Source of the DNA: Heliocidaris erythrogramma
Taxonomy: Eukaryota; Echinodermata; Echinoidea; Camarodonta; Echinometridae
Direction: 5' to 3'
NCBI GenBank assembly: GCA_025617745.1
Contig: CM046862.1
Coordinates: 53,385,097-53,449,096 of the forward strand
DNA length: 64,000 bases
Numbering within the stretch: position 1 is the first letter of the stretch; every line of letters begins with the position of its first letter. The notes beneath the pieces were generated by a model, which did no database searches, was not told the origin of the DNA, and saw only the letters and a program-made list of their open reading frames with translations. Below are positions 10,804 to 22,148 of the stretch, in pieces. Made by a program: the position numbers and the translations under genes.

Positions 10804-12068
10804 TAATTTTGCCAATACGTGGACTATAAACGTGCTGTTGGCTGTTGGAACTTCGAAATGTTACATTTCATTTCATTACCATCACCAGTGAACTACCACC
10901 AGTCGTGTTGACGTCATAATGGCCTCGCGCATAGCTGACCGATCAAAATATGATCAATATAGTCTAGCCCTGAGTGAGTGAGGTACACCACAAGTTCTAA
11001 TTTCTCGAATGCCTTATGCATGGATTACTTGAGAAAATAACATCATAAAGATTGAAAATAAAAATAAATGTATTAAAATGAACAAAATGTAGAAATTGAC
11101 ATTTCGAAAAATGATTTCTAGGAACATAAACGGATAGGCCTATTGTCTTCACGGTTCACCCTGGGAGACGGTCAAGTCTCTATAAAATGAACAAAATGTA
11201 AATACATTGACATTTCGAAAAATGATTTCTAGGAACATAAACGGATATTGTCTTCATCACCACTCTGTGAGATACCAGCTCAAGTGGAATACGTAATCCT
11301 GTATAACTTCAATAATACTCGGTAATCTAATTGGTAAAAACAGGTCACATGACATACAGTGAACCGAAGTGTAGCATCCGTTTACATACTATAAAGAAGC
11401 ATACTATTATATAAAATGTACTCTACCTGTTATGTAAAACCTCTCGGTATGCAGTATCTGTATAATACACTTTGAAGCGTTATTGACATGTATAAACCTA
11501 TACACCTTGGAGCAATATCGATATGTATAAGCTTATACACTTCGGAGCATTATTAACTTATATTTTGTTTATACACTTTGGACGGTTAAAGTATATACAA
11601 AGCTCATACGTGTCAAGGGCAATAACATGTTTGCTGCCCTCGTTGTTCAATATTGGTATATACCCACATTGTATAGCTTCCCTACAGTCATGTATTTAGA
11701 CTTGAAATGTACGGGCTTAATAAACATTTGAAATAAAATCATATTCTAAAGAATTGTATATTTTGTTAACTGAATAAGTTCTATTCAGTGGTGTTATTGA
11801 AATATTTTTAAAACGTGAATTCTAGTATATGAATTATGTACAGAGTGAGAGCGAGAGCAATGGGAACTGGGATAGAGCAAGGTTACATGTTTTGATAGCC
11901 AGCTTTACCTCTCTTTGCTTTTCTCATTTAACTTTTTTCTAATTTTCTTCAAGTTATAATAATCCTTTGTTGTTTTCTTTTTGTTTCTTTAGAGTGCATC
12001 ATTCTATAGGAAAAATAAAAAGAATTTGTGAATTTTGACCGTCCATTTTCCATTTTTTAGTCCAGAAT

Positions 12069-12495
12069 GAAATAATTCATTGTTAATAAATACTACGAAT
12101 CGTTGTGCAATGAAGCTTAATTTAACGCTCTAGCGCATTGCACTAAATGCAACAGAATACTTTTGTTCCCTAAAAAAGTGAAATTGGAATAATATTGTCG
12201 CGAAACCTGGCTCTCCCGGGGTAGCACTCTGCCAAGCAGTCGATCTCTCGTAAACCCGCTCCTCGTTCTCTACAATAATTCACCCAACAAAACACCATAT
12301 GGGTTCCAACAAAAAACTGCTGTGCAACGTGGATTCTCATTTCACTCGCTCAATCACTTAATGCAAGTTAGAGAGGAACGAAATAAATCACACTTACACA
12401 TTATCTGTTTTAGAGTTCCAAAACATACAACCTTCAGCAACGGCAAATCAACACGGACTGCCGAACCAAGCCTTCCATATTGAGTATCCCAGTGT
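12069..12495. other. Unique spacer between duplication units
   Basis: About 430 bp with no match elsewhere in the window. It lies between the end of unit 1 homology (TCCAGAAT) and the G-tract that opens unit 2. No gene, tRNA or repeat was recognised. Confidence 0.6.
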
Positions 12496-12594
12496 GGGGG
12501 GGGGGGGGGGGGGGGAGGGGGGGGGAGGGGGGGGGGGAGGGGGGGGGGGAGGGGGGGGGGAGGGGGGGGGAGGGGGGGGGAGGGGGGGGGGGGG
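12496..12594 (+). repeat. 99-nt G-tract at the duplication junction
   Basis: An almost pure G-run broken by single A residues every 9-20 bases. The homologous place at the start of unit 1 (~3781-3802) is only a short G-rich run. It can form G-quadruplexes and marks exactly where homology between the units begins. Confidence 0.9.
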
Positions 12595-13130
12595 CTGAGT
12601 GCAAGGTGAATTACTGGGGGTAAAAATGTTTTTCTGAAACGTCCTGAGCTGGGTAACAAAGCTTTCTCTTTCATGCAATCAGAGACACACCCTATGACAT
12701 TAAAATGACATTAAACTGGCAAATTTGAACAGCGCCACCTTACAGTAAATGCTAAATTGAGATTATAATTTGAAAATTGATTTATTTTTAATTTTGACTA
12801 ACAGCTGTTTGAAAAATAGGCACATTTTATACTTCAAACTATTATTTTCGACGTTGCACATGTGGAAAATTGCCTACATATACATTCTAAGCTTCTACAA
12901 ACTAGAATGGGGCATGATGGGAAAATTAGAGGCACAGACACATTCCAATCCTGTTGAAAGATGGCGCCATTAGAAGCTTCAATTTATTGTCACTTTAATA
13001 TCTTTCTCTCTCTATTATTCTATCAAAAAAAAAATCGTTCATTTCAGTATTCAGTAATCCTGTCGTGTTGTGCTCATTGTAATGCTCAGTTTTCGGGTAA
13101 GATATCAAACAGCAGTTTTTCTCCATTCAG

Positions 13131-13346
13131 TTTACAGGACCGGAGACAGATTTTGCCATACGCTGATGGCGCCCCAAAATGGTGAGATTAGGCATTCAGT
13201 GTTCGTCGTTGGTAGAAATGTTACTTTTAGCTGCTTCCCCGGGTTTCAACTAAATGGATCGACAAGCATACAATGTGTAGAAGCTAAAAATGGGAGCAGT
13301 GAACACCCTATCTGGAGTGGCGAGCCACCATCGTGTGTTAATGCTA
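13131..13346 (+). CDS. Copy 2 exon: Sushi/CCP domain
   Basis: Differs from the copy 1 CCP by a few substitutions, for example ST for SA before the third Cys. All four cysteines and WSGEPPSC are kept. The 3' end is set by homology. The weak donor GTGCTA makes correct splicing doubtful. Confidence 0.7.
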
Positions 13347-13670
13347 GTGCTAGAGTAAAATAGCAGTTTAAATCAAGAAGCCACATGGCCACAATGAACA
13401 AGCTATATACTGGCATCCGACATGTCCAGGACGAATACCTCCCAGTTTGGTACCACCTGGAAGTTACCCGGTTTAATTACAAGTGCTCCGCGATCAATAT
13501 CCTACACTAACCAAATGCTTAACTTCAATGTAATTCTTCTTTCTCTCTAAAGGCTGGAAACAAAAATCGTGAAAATTGTTAAAATTCATTTGCGAGTTTG
13601 TTACAGGACCTAAAGATAATTTCTTTTTAAAGACGATTTGATCCATTTCATACGAAATTTAAAATTTGCG

Positions 13671-14595
13671 ATTTCTTTATGTCAAAATACATTTCATTTG
13701 TCATTTTAATGTAACTATTTATTTAATGAAATGTGTAACTTAAAAATACAAATCTTATTCCTCTTGAAATGTGGATTTCTACTCGCAAATATATTTTACA
13801 TGAGAGTGTATTCGTATTATTGTTTTGAAATTTTGAAACTTCAGTTAGGAGTTATATTTAGGTGAATATTTTTTTTTTATAATATTGTATGAATTGTTTC
13901 AAATTATTTACAATTTTCTTTATGAGAAAAAAAACAAAACAAAAAACCCCCAAAATTCAACCCTGGACCAAACACAATAACTAACCGTGAAACCAAACCC
14001 AACTTAAAATCTAACTGCAACCCAACCCCTAACCCTAACCCTATATATTTGGATAAAATAAAGCCTGGAGCAAACGTCGTTGGTGCAACTGTCGGATTAC
14101 TAATTACAAAAGTCGGGCAGCCAGCTTTAATTCGCCGGTATATCATGCGTGCTAATTATCTCTTCTGGTGCATGCCTGCATGCCCCGAATTCTACACAAT
14201 GGGTATTGAAAACTGATTGCTCATTGCTGGATCAGTGGCGGATTTTTTGTTTTTGTTTGTTTTTTTTTTTTTTGGGGGGGGGCACTTCCGTGTCCCCACC
14301 TTTTGGAAGAAAAATATGCATTGTGCCCCCCCCCCCTTTAGAACGAAAACCTTTTTTGTTTTGTTTTGATTGCTTGTCAGATAATTATGGAGGGGAACTG
14401 GGTAATAATACCCCCCCCCCCCCCATTACCGATTTTCGAGTGCTGGCGAGACCAAAAGAGTACGGGTCTCCCTTTTCCAAAAGTTGACAAACCAACTTTG
14501 TGTGCCCCCCCCCCCCCCCCTTTATACAAAATCCTGGGCTAGATGCATCTGTGTGAGAAAAAGGGTGGGAAAGACTCATCATACTTTCTAATTAA
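13671..14595. other. Replacement segment in copy 2 intron
   Basis: This stretch is absent from copies 1 and 3. It contains ACCCCTAACCCTAACCCTA (telomere-like, ~14027-14042) and G or C runs near 14273, 14325, 14411 and 14507. The part at ~14230-14540 looks like a MITE with ends CAGTGGCGGATTTT and AAAATCCTGGGCTAG. Homology with copy 1 resumes at AAGCATAGCAATCGTC (14596). No gene. Confidence 0.55.
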
Positions 14596-14645
14596 GCATA
14601 GCAATCGTCATTCACAAGAAGTCTGCTACATTTGTTACATTACAG

Positions 14646-14702
14646 GCTATATACCGGACATTCCTGTCGTGATGATAACAACCGATTCACCGAGAGAAGC
14701 AC
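14646..14702 (+). CDS. Copy 2 exon: stalk
   Basis: Encodes the same IPDIPV-ITTDSPRE stalk as copy 1 with small changes (VVM for VMM, EA for ET). Acceptor TTACAG and donor GTAAGA intact. Confidence 0.75.
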
Positions 14703-16256
14703 GTAAGATTGCCCCACACCAAACATACTTTTGAAAAATTAATTTATTTTCTAAGTACACAAATTCCCAGTGAATTGCATTTCTTAATCATGCATAATTC
14801 AATATAAGCATGATACTAAACCATTCTTACTGATAAGTGCATTCCTCGCATCCAGGCTACACAATGCAAGTGCTTTATGACATGAATTCAGTTAGTTTTC
14901 TGTTGAACCGTTTTGAACGTTTTGGAATTACCACATGTATATTTATTTTTAGGTTTCATTTTCATGGATTTTAATTAAATGAAACATCTTAGTAAAATAA
15001 ATGGAAAAAAGAGAGATTAAGATAACCATTGTAGTTTCATAGCAAAAAATACATTGGAAAGGCTTTCTCAATTCCATTTTTTCTTCTTCTTCTTCTTCTT
15101 CTTCTTTCTTTTCTCTACTTTTCTTGCAAACAGAATGTCTGTAATGATAACAAATATAGCTCGATTGAATTAACATGATTTTCTTCATAATTTTATTTTA
15201 GCATGCTAGAGGCCCGGTATAATTATGTGAATTTGAATGACAAAAAATACCACTTTTGGAAACTCCGGTGGAGATAACAGAAAGTAAATGTGGTAAAGAT
15301 AAAACAAAATGTCAGTTCTAAGCAAAAACCATAGCAATATTTTCTTTGTCAAATTCACCACTATCTGTTTTATATTATAAAAAACCCTCCATATATCTAT
15401 GCGACACATTTATCTCCGATACATACTGACGGTCGAATAGCTTTATAGTCAGATAGTACCTCTTAACTTTGATTTTGTTTTACCTCTGTATGTTATGTTT
15501 TGTCATATATATTGATTGATTGAAGGATTTTATTGATCAAACTCCATTCTTAAGTTTTAAGTTATGCAAATTAAATTTGCATTGCAAGAATATTAATATT
15601 TCGTAATAAATAATTGACTTTTTATATCAATATAATATCTGAAATAATTGCAAATTCGTTAAGCAAAGTCGGTAGGCTAAAATACTATTGCACTAGCTAT
15701 CTTGTAAAGAATAGGTTACATTACAGACCAGTGGCTGGTAGTAAATTGAAATGTATTAATCATGTCTATATACCGAATAATAAAAATATAATTGGAGTAA
15801 GGTATGGTTTGAGAAAGATAATTAGCATAGATAGACGGTTGGTATTGTAATACTGGTATGGAATCGTCGTCTGAGACATTAAAATGTGACATTCCAACAT
15901 AAATGTACATCTATTACTAAATCATTGAGAAGAAAAATAAAGAAGATTAAACTTGCAATATTAAAAGAAGTACTATTTACATACATGTTTACAAGCTACC
16001 TTAATTTACAAAATAAGTGAATTGATGTCAAACATATCATAGAACAGTCTCCAAATAACATTAATATGTATATTTGAAAACAAAATAAATGGCTATCGGT
16101 GACTCTAATAAATTATCCATGCATTGTAATAATAAATGTGAATATTTTTTTTTACACATATCTGGTAGTCAATAAGAAAAAAAATATTCCATTATATTTG
16201 TCTTCTCTTTGAAGGAATCCCTGCCCTAACAAAATTAAGTTTGTAATTTCTTTCAG

Positions 16257-16341
16257 AATCTAACTCTGCAATGACTACACGTTTATTCATTGACGTACTA
16301 GTGATTATCGGTGTGTCGTCCTTCGCCAGTCTGCTATTTGT
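16257..16341 (+). CDS. Copy 2 exon: transmembrane helix
   Basis: Identical in predicted protein to copy 1 exon 5 (RLFIDVLVIIGVSSFASLLF). Both splice sites are intact. Confidence 0.8.
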
Positions 16342-18183
16342 GTAAGTTATAATGTTGTTTTACCAATTTTAAAAATTCATTACGAGAAGGGCATCGCGAT
16401 ACGGCTATATTTTAACCAATCACCTAGTTATTATTGACATAATGTCCATCTGTTTGATGGCCAATGCATTGGAATAGGGACTTGAAGATGAGGGAATAGG
16501 CTACTGGATAGTACTGTGTTGGTCACTTTGATTTCCTTAATTATTTTACATTTACTTTTCCTGTTTGATTTTGAATGGGTTATTCTCTATTTAATTTTTA
16601 CAAAATCTGTCTAATGCTACGTGATTAAATGTTAGTGTGTCGATGGATGTTTCCTGTTTGCTATTGTGCATTTAATACTTGATTGATGCCACGGGAAAAC
16701 TTACTTTCGATTCTCACGGTTGTAATAAGATAAGGAAGTAAATGAGAAACACATATAACTTTAACTTATGTATAACGAGCCATCACCGCATACAGGTTCG
16801 ATTATAGCAATGGTGTTTTTCCATAGATATGACATGCAATTGAATATTGGACATGTTTAAAGGCAAAGCTTGTATATTACACGTCTAGAAACATCAATCA
16901 CTCGTTCAATAATATTAACATCATAAAGCATCATTACGAGATGCGAAATATTGACGAGAGAGCATTGTTAAAGGGATACTCAATCGCAGATTGTGGACGT
17001 TTTTATGCCGCGATAGGGCACCGTGATCGTTGAGGTAGAAGGACAATTACCTCAACCCACAAGAAAAAAAACTAAAGTGTGAAAGTAAAGTGAAAGTGCA
17101 AGACGACGTGGAACAAAAAGAGAATCAGGAGGAGGATGGAGGAAGGAGGAAAGTGAAAGTGAGTGTGTCTGTGTGTAAGAAGAATGGAGAGAGAGGACAG
17201 GAAAAAGAAGAGGTGAATGGGAAGTAAGAGAAGAGAGAGGGAGAGGGAGGGAGAGAGAGAGAGGGGGGGGGTAGAGAGATGATCATGATTGGCTTATTTC
17301 ACTGCGTCTTCTTCTTGCGCTTTAGCGCTGTTTATGGATGCGTTTATGGATGTTTGACGCATCTTTGGATAAAATCATCACGATTCATTCAAATTAAATT
17401 ATACTTAATAAATCTTTAAAGATAAAGTTGAGTTCTCGTCATGAGATGACATTGTGAAAGAAACAGTCTCAAAGCATTTGTGAAAGTTGATAATGTCTAC
17501 ATAACCTTTCATGTATACAGTGAGGTTTTGGAGTCATCATAATAATAAGAAATTTAACTAAATCTTGGAAAAAAGCACATGCAATGCATACAGAAATCGG
17601 TGTATGGGACTGGCATGGATGTTCGGCCCGAACACTATTTCTCGTCATATTTGTATAGCAATCCGCTTTCGTGGAAATTTCTACTATGATGTTTATCTAA
17701 ACTGGCATAAAAGGGATTAGAAAGCTCACAAAATATTTTTCACCTTTCCCAGAAAGCAACCTTCTCTTCAAAGGCTAAAATTCTTAAATTACAACCACTC
17801 AAAATGCGTTTTTATCTAATATTTATTATATATATATATATATATATATATAATGAAAAGACATTCGCATCGTATAAAACAAATACGCAAGATGATGCTT
17901 GATCCATCTTGATATCATAAGCCAATTAAATCATGACACTTCAATAAATCTCATAATAAGAATAGCTGCTATGCCAAACATGTTGTTTCTTTGGATACGA
18001 AAGAATCGATTTGAAGTGGTATTGTGCAAGAAACTGCAATTTTGTGATGAGTTCCCACTTTCGACGATCCAATGATCCAATGATATTTAAAGTTACATTT
18101 TAAACAAACAAGTCATAAATTATATGGTATTTAGTTCTCGTTGAAACTTGGCATGCTTGGTGTCATTTTCTTTTTTCTTTTAG

Positions 18184-18679
18184 TGCTTACACACGACGTC
18201 GCCAGTCAAGAAGAGGGCATGGAGTACAAGGTGCATCTGGAGTACAGTACAATATCACGAATACCACCTCAAGTCCAACGATAGCTTATCAAAGCTTGAG
18301 AGTAAACACTATACATCAAAATGTTCAAACAACCGGCGTTGGGGATCACAGCCCACCTGATTCTTCTGTGGACAAACTTAACCCTGTCAATGACACTGAG
18401 GCGTCTTCTAACCTCGGAGGCCATACCAACTGTGAGACGCCCTCTGCGGAGGAAGAATCTGTCGAACAGACTGACGATGCCAAGGATAGACATGAGAACT
18501 TAGACGTAGATGCAGATGGTTATGTCCCTATGGATAGCATAAGTATGGTATCTCTAAATGCGGAATTGGGAGCAATGTTAGGTAATAAAGAGGGAAAGCA
18601 AATAACATTTCCATCACGAGTCAACTATGAGAATCGTGACATGTGGAGAAAACGTGATCGGAAAACACATCTGAAATAA
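18184..18679 (+). CDS. Copy 2 exon: cytoplasmic tail
   Basis: 165 full codons plus stop. It lacks the GGGCATCAGGA minisatellite of copy 1 and reads RRGHGVQGASGVQYN there. YQSL, GYVPMD and NYENRDMW are all kept. The open frame suggests recent origin or continued use. Confidence 0.8.
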
Positions 18680-18985
18680 GACATTCTCCCCAACTTAAAA
18701 TCGACATGTTCATGACACTTTCCCTATTTGAGCAGTAGTTTGGATCTATAGGGAATGGGCAGTTCCCCAGAGTTCCCCAGAGCTGTCCTTCCTTCGAATC
18801 ACATAAGAATAAATTATTATTAATAGCATTATTTGTAAGGAAATAACATATACAGCAGATTTGGCAAATCTCGTGGAAATAAATACAAGTGAAAGAAATT
18901 GCGAGAATAACGTTGCGTAGCTCAATCAAAGTTCCCCAGAGCTGTCCTCCCTTTTTTCGGAATTTTTTGCAAAGGCTGAAAAAAT

Positions 18986-19056
18986 TTCTCCGCCGGGAAT
19001 CGAAGCCGGGTCGTTGGCTTAGAACGCCAATTCCTTAACTACTAGACCACGGAGAC
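18986..19056 (-). other. tRNA-like head, anticodon TCT, minus
   Basis: Reads GTCTCCG at its 5' end with a matching 3' CGGAGA, box A TGGTCTAGTAG, anticodon stem TTGGC / GCCAA around loop GTTCTAA (anticodon TCT, Arg) and box B GCTTCGATTCC. One end base is mismatched. Resembles tRNA-Glu/Asp-type sequences outside the anticodon. Probably a SINE head, not a functional gene. Confidence 0.6.
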
Positions 19057-19333
19057 GGGTTAGTGGTTTCGGCGACACCAGATTCAATTGACCGACAGAT
19101 TGACAAATCCTCAACCTTATTAATTAATTCCCCTTGTCGGGGGCAGATGATTTTTTGAACAAGACAAGCCGCTAGTGCCTCAGCTGGATCCTAGCGAATG
19201 CTTTGAATACATGTATACATTAGAATAAATTATTATTGATAACATTATTTGTAAGGAAATAACGGTAAGGATATGTAAGGAAATAACGGTAAGGTATTTG
19301 TAAGGAAATAACGGTGTCGCCGAAACCACTAAC

Positions 19334-19400
19334 CCGTGGTCTAGTGCTCAAGGCATTGGCGTTCTAAGCCAACGACCCGGGTTCGATTCCCGGCGGAGAC
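19334..19400 (+). other. tRNA-like head, 5' truncated
   Basis: Same family, with a perfect T arm (CCGGGTTCGATTCCCGG) and anticodon loop GTTCTAA. About six bases of the 5' acceptor strand are missing (AACCCGTGGTCTAG), so it cannot fold as a full tRNA. Confidence 0.6.
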
Positions 19401-19745
19401 ATTTTTTCAGCCTTTGCAAAAAATTCCAAAAAGGGAGGACAGCTCTGGGGAACTTTGATTGAGCTACGCAATGTTATTCTCTAGCAATTTCTTTAACTTG
19501 TATTTATTTCCACGAGATTTGCCAAAGCTGTTGTATATGTTATTTCCTTACAAATAATGCTATTAATAATAATTTATTCTAATGAATACATGTATTAAAA
19601 GCATTCGCTTGGATCCAGCTGAGGCACTAGCGGCTTGTCATGTTCAGAAACTCATCTGCCCCCGACAAGGGGAATTGATTAATAAGGCTGAGGATTTGTC
19701 AATCTGTCGGTCAATTGAATCTGGTGTCGCCGAAACCACTAACCC

Positions 19746-19812
19746 GTCTCCGTGGTCTAGTGGTTAAGGAATTGGCGTTCTAAGCCAACGAAGTTCAATT
19801 CCCGGCGGAGAC
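19746..19812 (+). other. tRNA-like head, T-arm deletion
   Basis: Has the full 7-bp acceptor stem GTCTCCG / CGGAGAC, box A TGGTCTAGTGG and the TCT anticodon loop. It lost about five bases before box B (AACGAAGTTCAATTCC), which breaks the T arm. Confidence 0.6.
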
Positions 19813-19940
19813 ATTTTTTCAGCCTTTGCAAAAAAATCCAAAAAGGGAGGACAGCTCTGGGGAACTTTGATTGAGCTACGCAACGTTATTCTCGCAATTT
19901 CTTTCACTTATATATATATATATATATACATACAAAACTA

Positions 19941-20066
19941 GGGTTATGGGGACCTATAACAATGGGATTTATTCCGTCAGAGCGAAAACAACCAGATTAC
20001 GGGGACATCGAGCAAGGTTATGGGGACATTGGGATGACGTATAACAATGCGAATGTCCCCATAACC
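19941..20066. mobile_element. MITE with GGTTATGGGGAC motifs
   Basis: A 126-bp element with ends GGGTTATGGGGAC and GTCCCCATAACC. Further direct motif copies lie inside (GATTACGGGGACAT, GGTTATGGGGACAT). The core ACAATGGGATTTATTCCGTC is shared with 10383-10517. It sits at the corresponding place in unit 2, between two (TA)n tracts. Confidence 0.75.
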
Positions 20067-20078
20067 ATATATATACAA

Positions 20079-20112
<34 letters not shown>

Positions 20113-20116
<4 letters not shown>

Positions 20117-20352
20117 AGAACACAATAGAAATGCATTAATTGCGAACTGAAATTTATTCGATCCGAACTTTCAGGGGCCTCCCCCTTCCTCAGGGATAAA
20201 AACCTTACAATGCAAGATTATACAAATCTTGATCATTTGTTTAATCTTGCAGTGTAAATTTTTATCCCAGAAGAAGGGGGAGGCCCCTGAAAATTCGGAT
20301 CGAATTACATTTCAGTTGGAAATTAAATCATTTCTACTGTGTTCTTCTTGTT
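20113..20352. mobile_element. Palindromic element in 3' flank, unit 2
   Basis: Counterpart of 10561-10803, with the same arms (GAACACAATAGAAAT to ATTTCTACTGTGTTC, and GAGGCCCCTGAAAATTCGGA). Non-coding. Confidence 0.75.
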
Positions 20353-22148
20353 TATTAATTTTGCCAATACGTGGACTATAAACGTGCCATCGGCACTGAA
20401 AGAGTTAATATAGATTGTTGGAACTTCGAAAGGTTACATTTCATTTCATTACCATCACCAGTGATCTACCACCAGTCATGTTGACGTCATAATGGCCTTG
20501 CGCATAGCTGACCGATCAAAATATGATCAATATAGTGTAGCACCATCTGTGTTCAAGATTTAAATAGGCTGCCCTGAGTGAGTGAGGTACACCACAAGTT
20601 CTAATTTCTCGAATACCCTATGCATGGATTACTTGAGAAAATAACATCATAAATAAATTAATAAATGTATTAAATGAACAAAATGTAGATAAACTGACAT
20701 TTCGAAAAATGATTCCCAGGAACATAAACGGATATTGTCTTCACGGTTCACCCTGGGAGACGGTCAAGTCTCTATAACTACGTTACTTCGCTTAGTCGAT
20801 CTTTCACGTCTACCCTCCCCCCCCCCCCCCCCATGGAAAGACCCTGGCTACGCCACTTGATATTTTACTGAGCGGTGAATGCTTGCAAATATAATGCAGT
20901 TTGAGTCTCATCAGGGTTTGTAATTGGTTGCAAAAAAAATGGCAGAGATTTCCTTGTCACTTTACAACATTTATCTCTTTGGAAACGGTTGCAAGCATTT
21001 GCAAAACAGTTGACATGCCGTTAAATTATTTTTGATCCAATGTTAGCAACAACGTTACCATGGTGCTTCCATAGGGCCCATTGTGAACGTTTTCAAAAAG
21101 GTCTCAAATATTCACAAACCGCAGCAAAAGATTGGCAAATAGTTACTTATTTTAGCCAAAAATTATTTCGCTTGTATTTACGTAAAGTCTCTTTTAGTCA
21201 TAAATTTTTTTGACAAATATTCGGCAGATTGTTGCTGAATTTTGGTTATTACAAAAACGATTCCTTATATATGTTCGTCAGAAAAATTTCGTCAGAAATT
21301 TGGTTAGAAAACAAATCAGAATGTTTTCAAGCAATCACCACTCAGTGAGATACCAGCTCAAGTGGAATACGTAATCCTATATAACTTCAAGAATGTTCGG
21401 TAATCTAATTGGTAAAAACAGATCACATGACATACAGTGAACCGAAGTGTAGCATCCGTTTACATACTATGCAGAAGCATACTATATAAAATGTACTCTA
21501 CCTGTTATGTAAAACCTCTCGGTATGCAGTATCTGTATAATACACTTTGAAGCGTTACTGACATGTATAAACCTATACACCTTGGAGCAATATCGGTATG
21601 TATAAGCTTATACACTTCGGAGCATTATTTACTTATATTTTGTTTATACACTTTGGACGGTTAAAGTATATACAAAGCTCATACGTGTCAAGGGCAATAA
21701 CATGTTTGCTGCCCTCGTTGTTCAATATAGGTATATACCCACATTGTATATCTTCCCTACAGTCATGTATTAGACTTGAAATGTACGGGCTTAAACATTT
21801 GAAATAAAATCATACTATAAAGAATTGTATATTGTGTTTACTGAATAAGTTCTATTCAGTGGTGTTATTGAAATATTTTTAAAAAGTGAATTCTTGTATA
21901 TGAATTATGTACAGAATGAGAGCGAGAGCAATGGGAACTGGGATAGAGCAAGGTTACATGTTTTGATAGCCAGCTTTACCTCTCTTTGCTTTTCTCATTT
22001 AACTTTTTTCTAATTTTCTTCAAGTTATAATAATCCTTTGTTGTTTTCTTTTTGTTTCTTTAGAGTCTTTATAATGTATCATTCTATAGGAAAAATAAAA
22101 AGAATTTGTGAATTTTGACCGTCCATTTTCCATTTTTTAGTCCAGAAT

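Larger units (their letters stand above)
3781..12068 (+). repeat. Tandem duplication unit 1
   Basis: From the G-run at about 3781 to TCCAGAAT at 12068 the sequence is collinear with 12496-22148. The unit contains the CCP, stalk, TM and tail exons and about 1.9 kb of 3' flank, but not exons 1 and 2. Introns and flanks are nearly identical over kilobases, so the duplication is recent. Differences are the segment at ~4920-5760, the insertion at 7168-7577, the MITE at 10383-10517, and the unit-2 insertions listed under unit 2. Confidence 0.9.
10207..12068 (+). other. 3' flank of copy 1
   Basis: Non-coding. It holds (TA)n tracts at ~10317-10333 and ~10528-10561, the MITE at 10383-10517 and the foldback at 10561-10803. 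AATAAA-type signals (AATAAACATTTGAAATAAAA) occur near 11720-11738 and could serve polyadenylation. Homologous to 18680-22148. Confidence 0.6.
13131..18679 (+). pseudogene. Receptor copy 2: CCP-TM-tail, no signal or WSC
   Basis: Exons 13131-13346 (CCP), 14646-14702 (stalk), 16257-16341 (TM) and 18184-18679 (tail) match copy 1 closely and keep frame and phases. There are no signal or WSC exons upstream, because the duplication began inside intron 2. The donor after the CCP exon is changed: copy 1 has A|GTGAGT, while here the same point reads A|GTGCTA followed by AGAGTAAAA. Reading on gives ARVK and a stop. The tail keeps YQSL, YVPM and YENR. It is either a pseudogene or a set of alternative 3' exons used by transcripts starting at copy 1, whose phase-1 WSC exon could join it. 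Transcript data would decide. Confidence 0.7.
18768..19910. mobile_element. Inverted pair of tRNA-derived SINE-like units
   Basis: Two ~490-bp copies of one element face each other about a centre near 19265-19310, with a third tRNA-like head at 19746. Each contains GTGTCGCCGAAACCACTAAC, a tRNA-like head, TCAGCCTTTGCAAAAAATTC, and AGGACAGCTCTGGGGAACTT. The block sits just 3' of the copy 2 tail and is missing from unit 1, so it arrived or rearranged after the duplication. Confidence 0.8.
12496..22148 (+). repeat. Tandem duplication unit 2
   Basis: Collinear with unit 1 (3781-12068). Unit-specific events are the replaced segment 13671-14595, the inverted SINE pair at ~18768-19910, the MITE 19941-20066, and an extra ~550 bp at ~20777-21330 (contains a C-run, otherwise unrecognised) missing from unit 1 near 11180. 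It lacks the 410-bp foldback present in unit 1. Confidence 0.9.

Noticed and set aside
12354..12678. Minus-strand poly-proline proteins
   Set aside because: They are translations of the 99-nt G-tract, with no conserved flanks.
14027..14042. Telomere or chromosome end
   Set aside because: Fewer than three CCCTAA units inside an intron. At most an interstitial relic.
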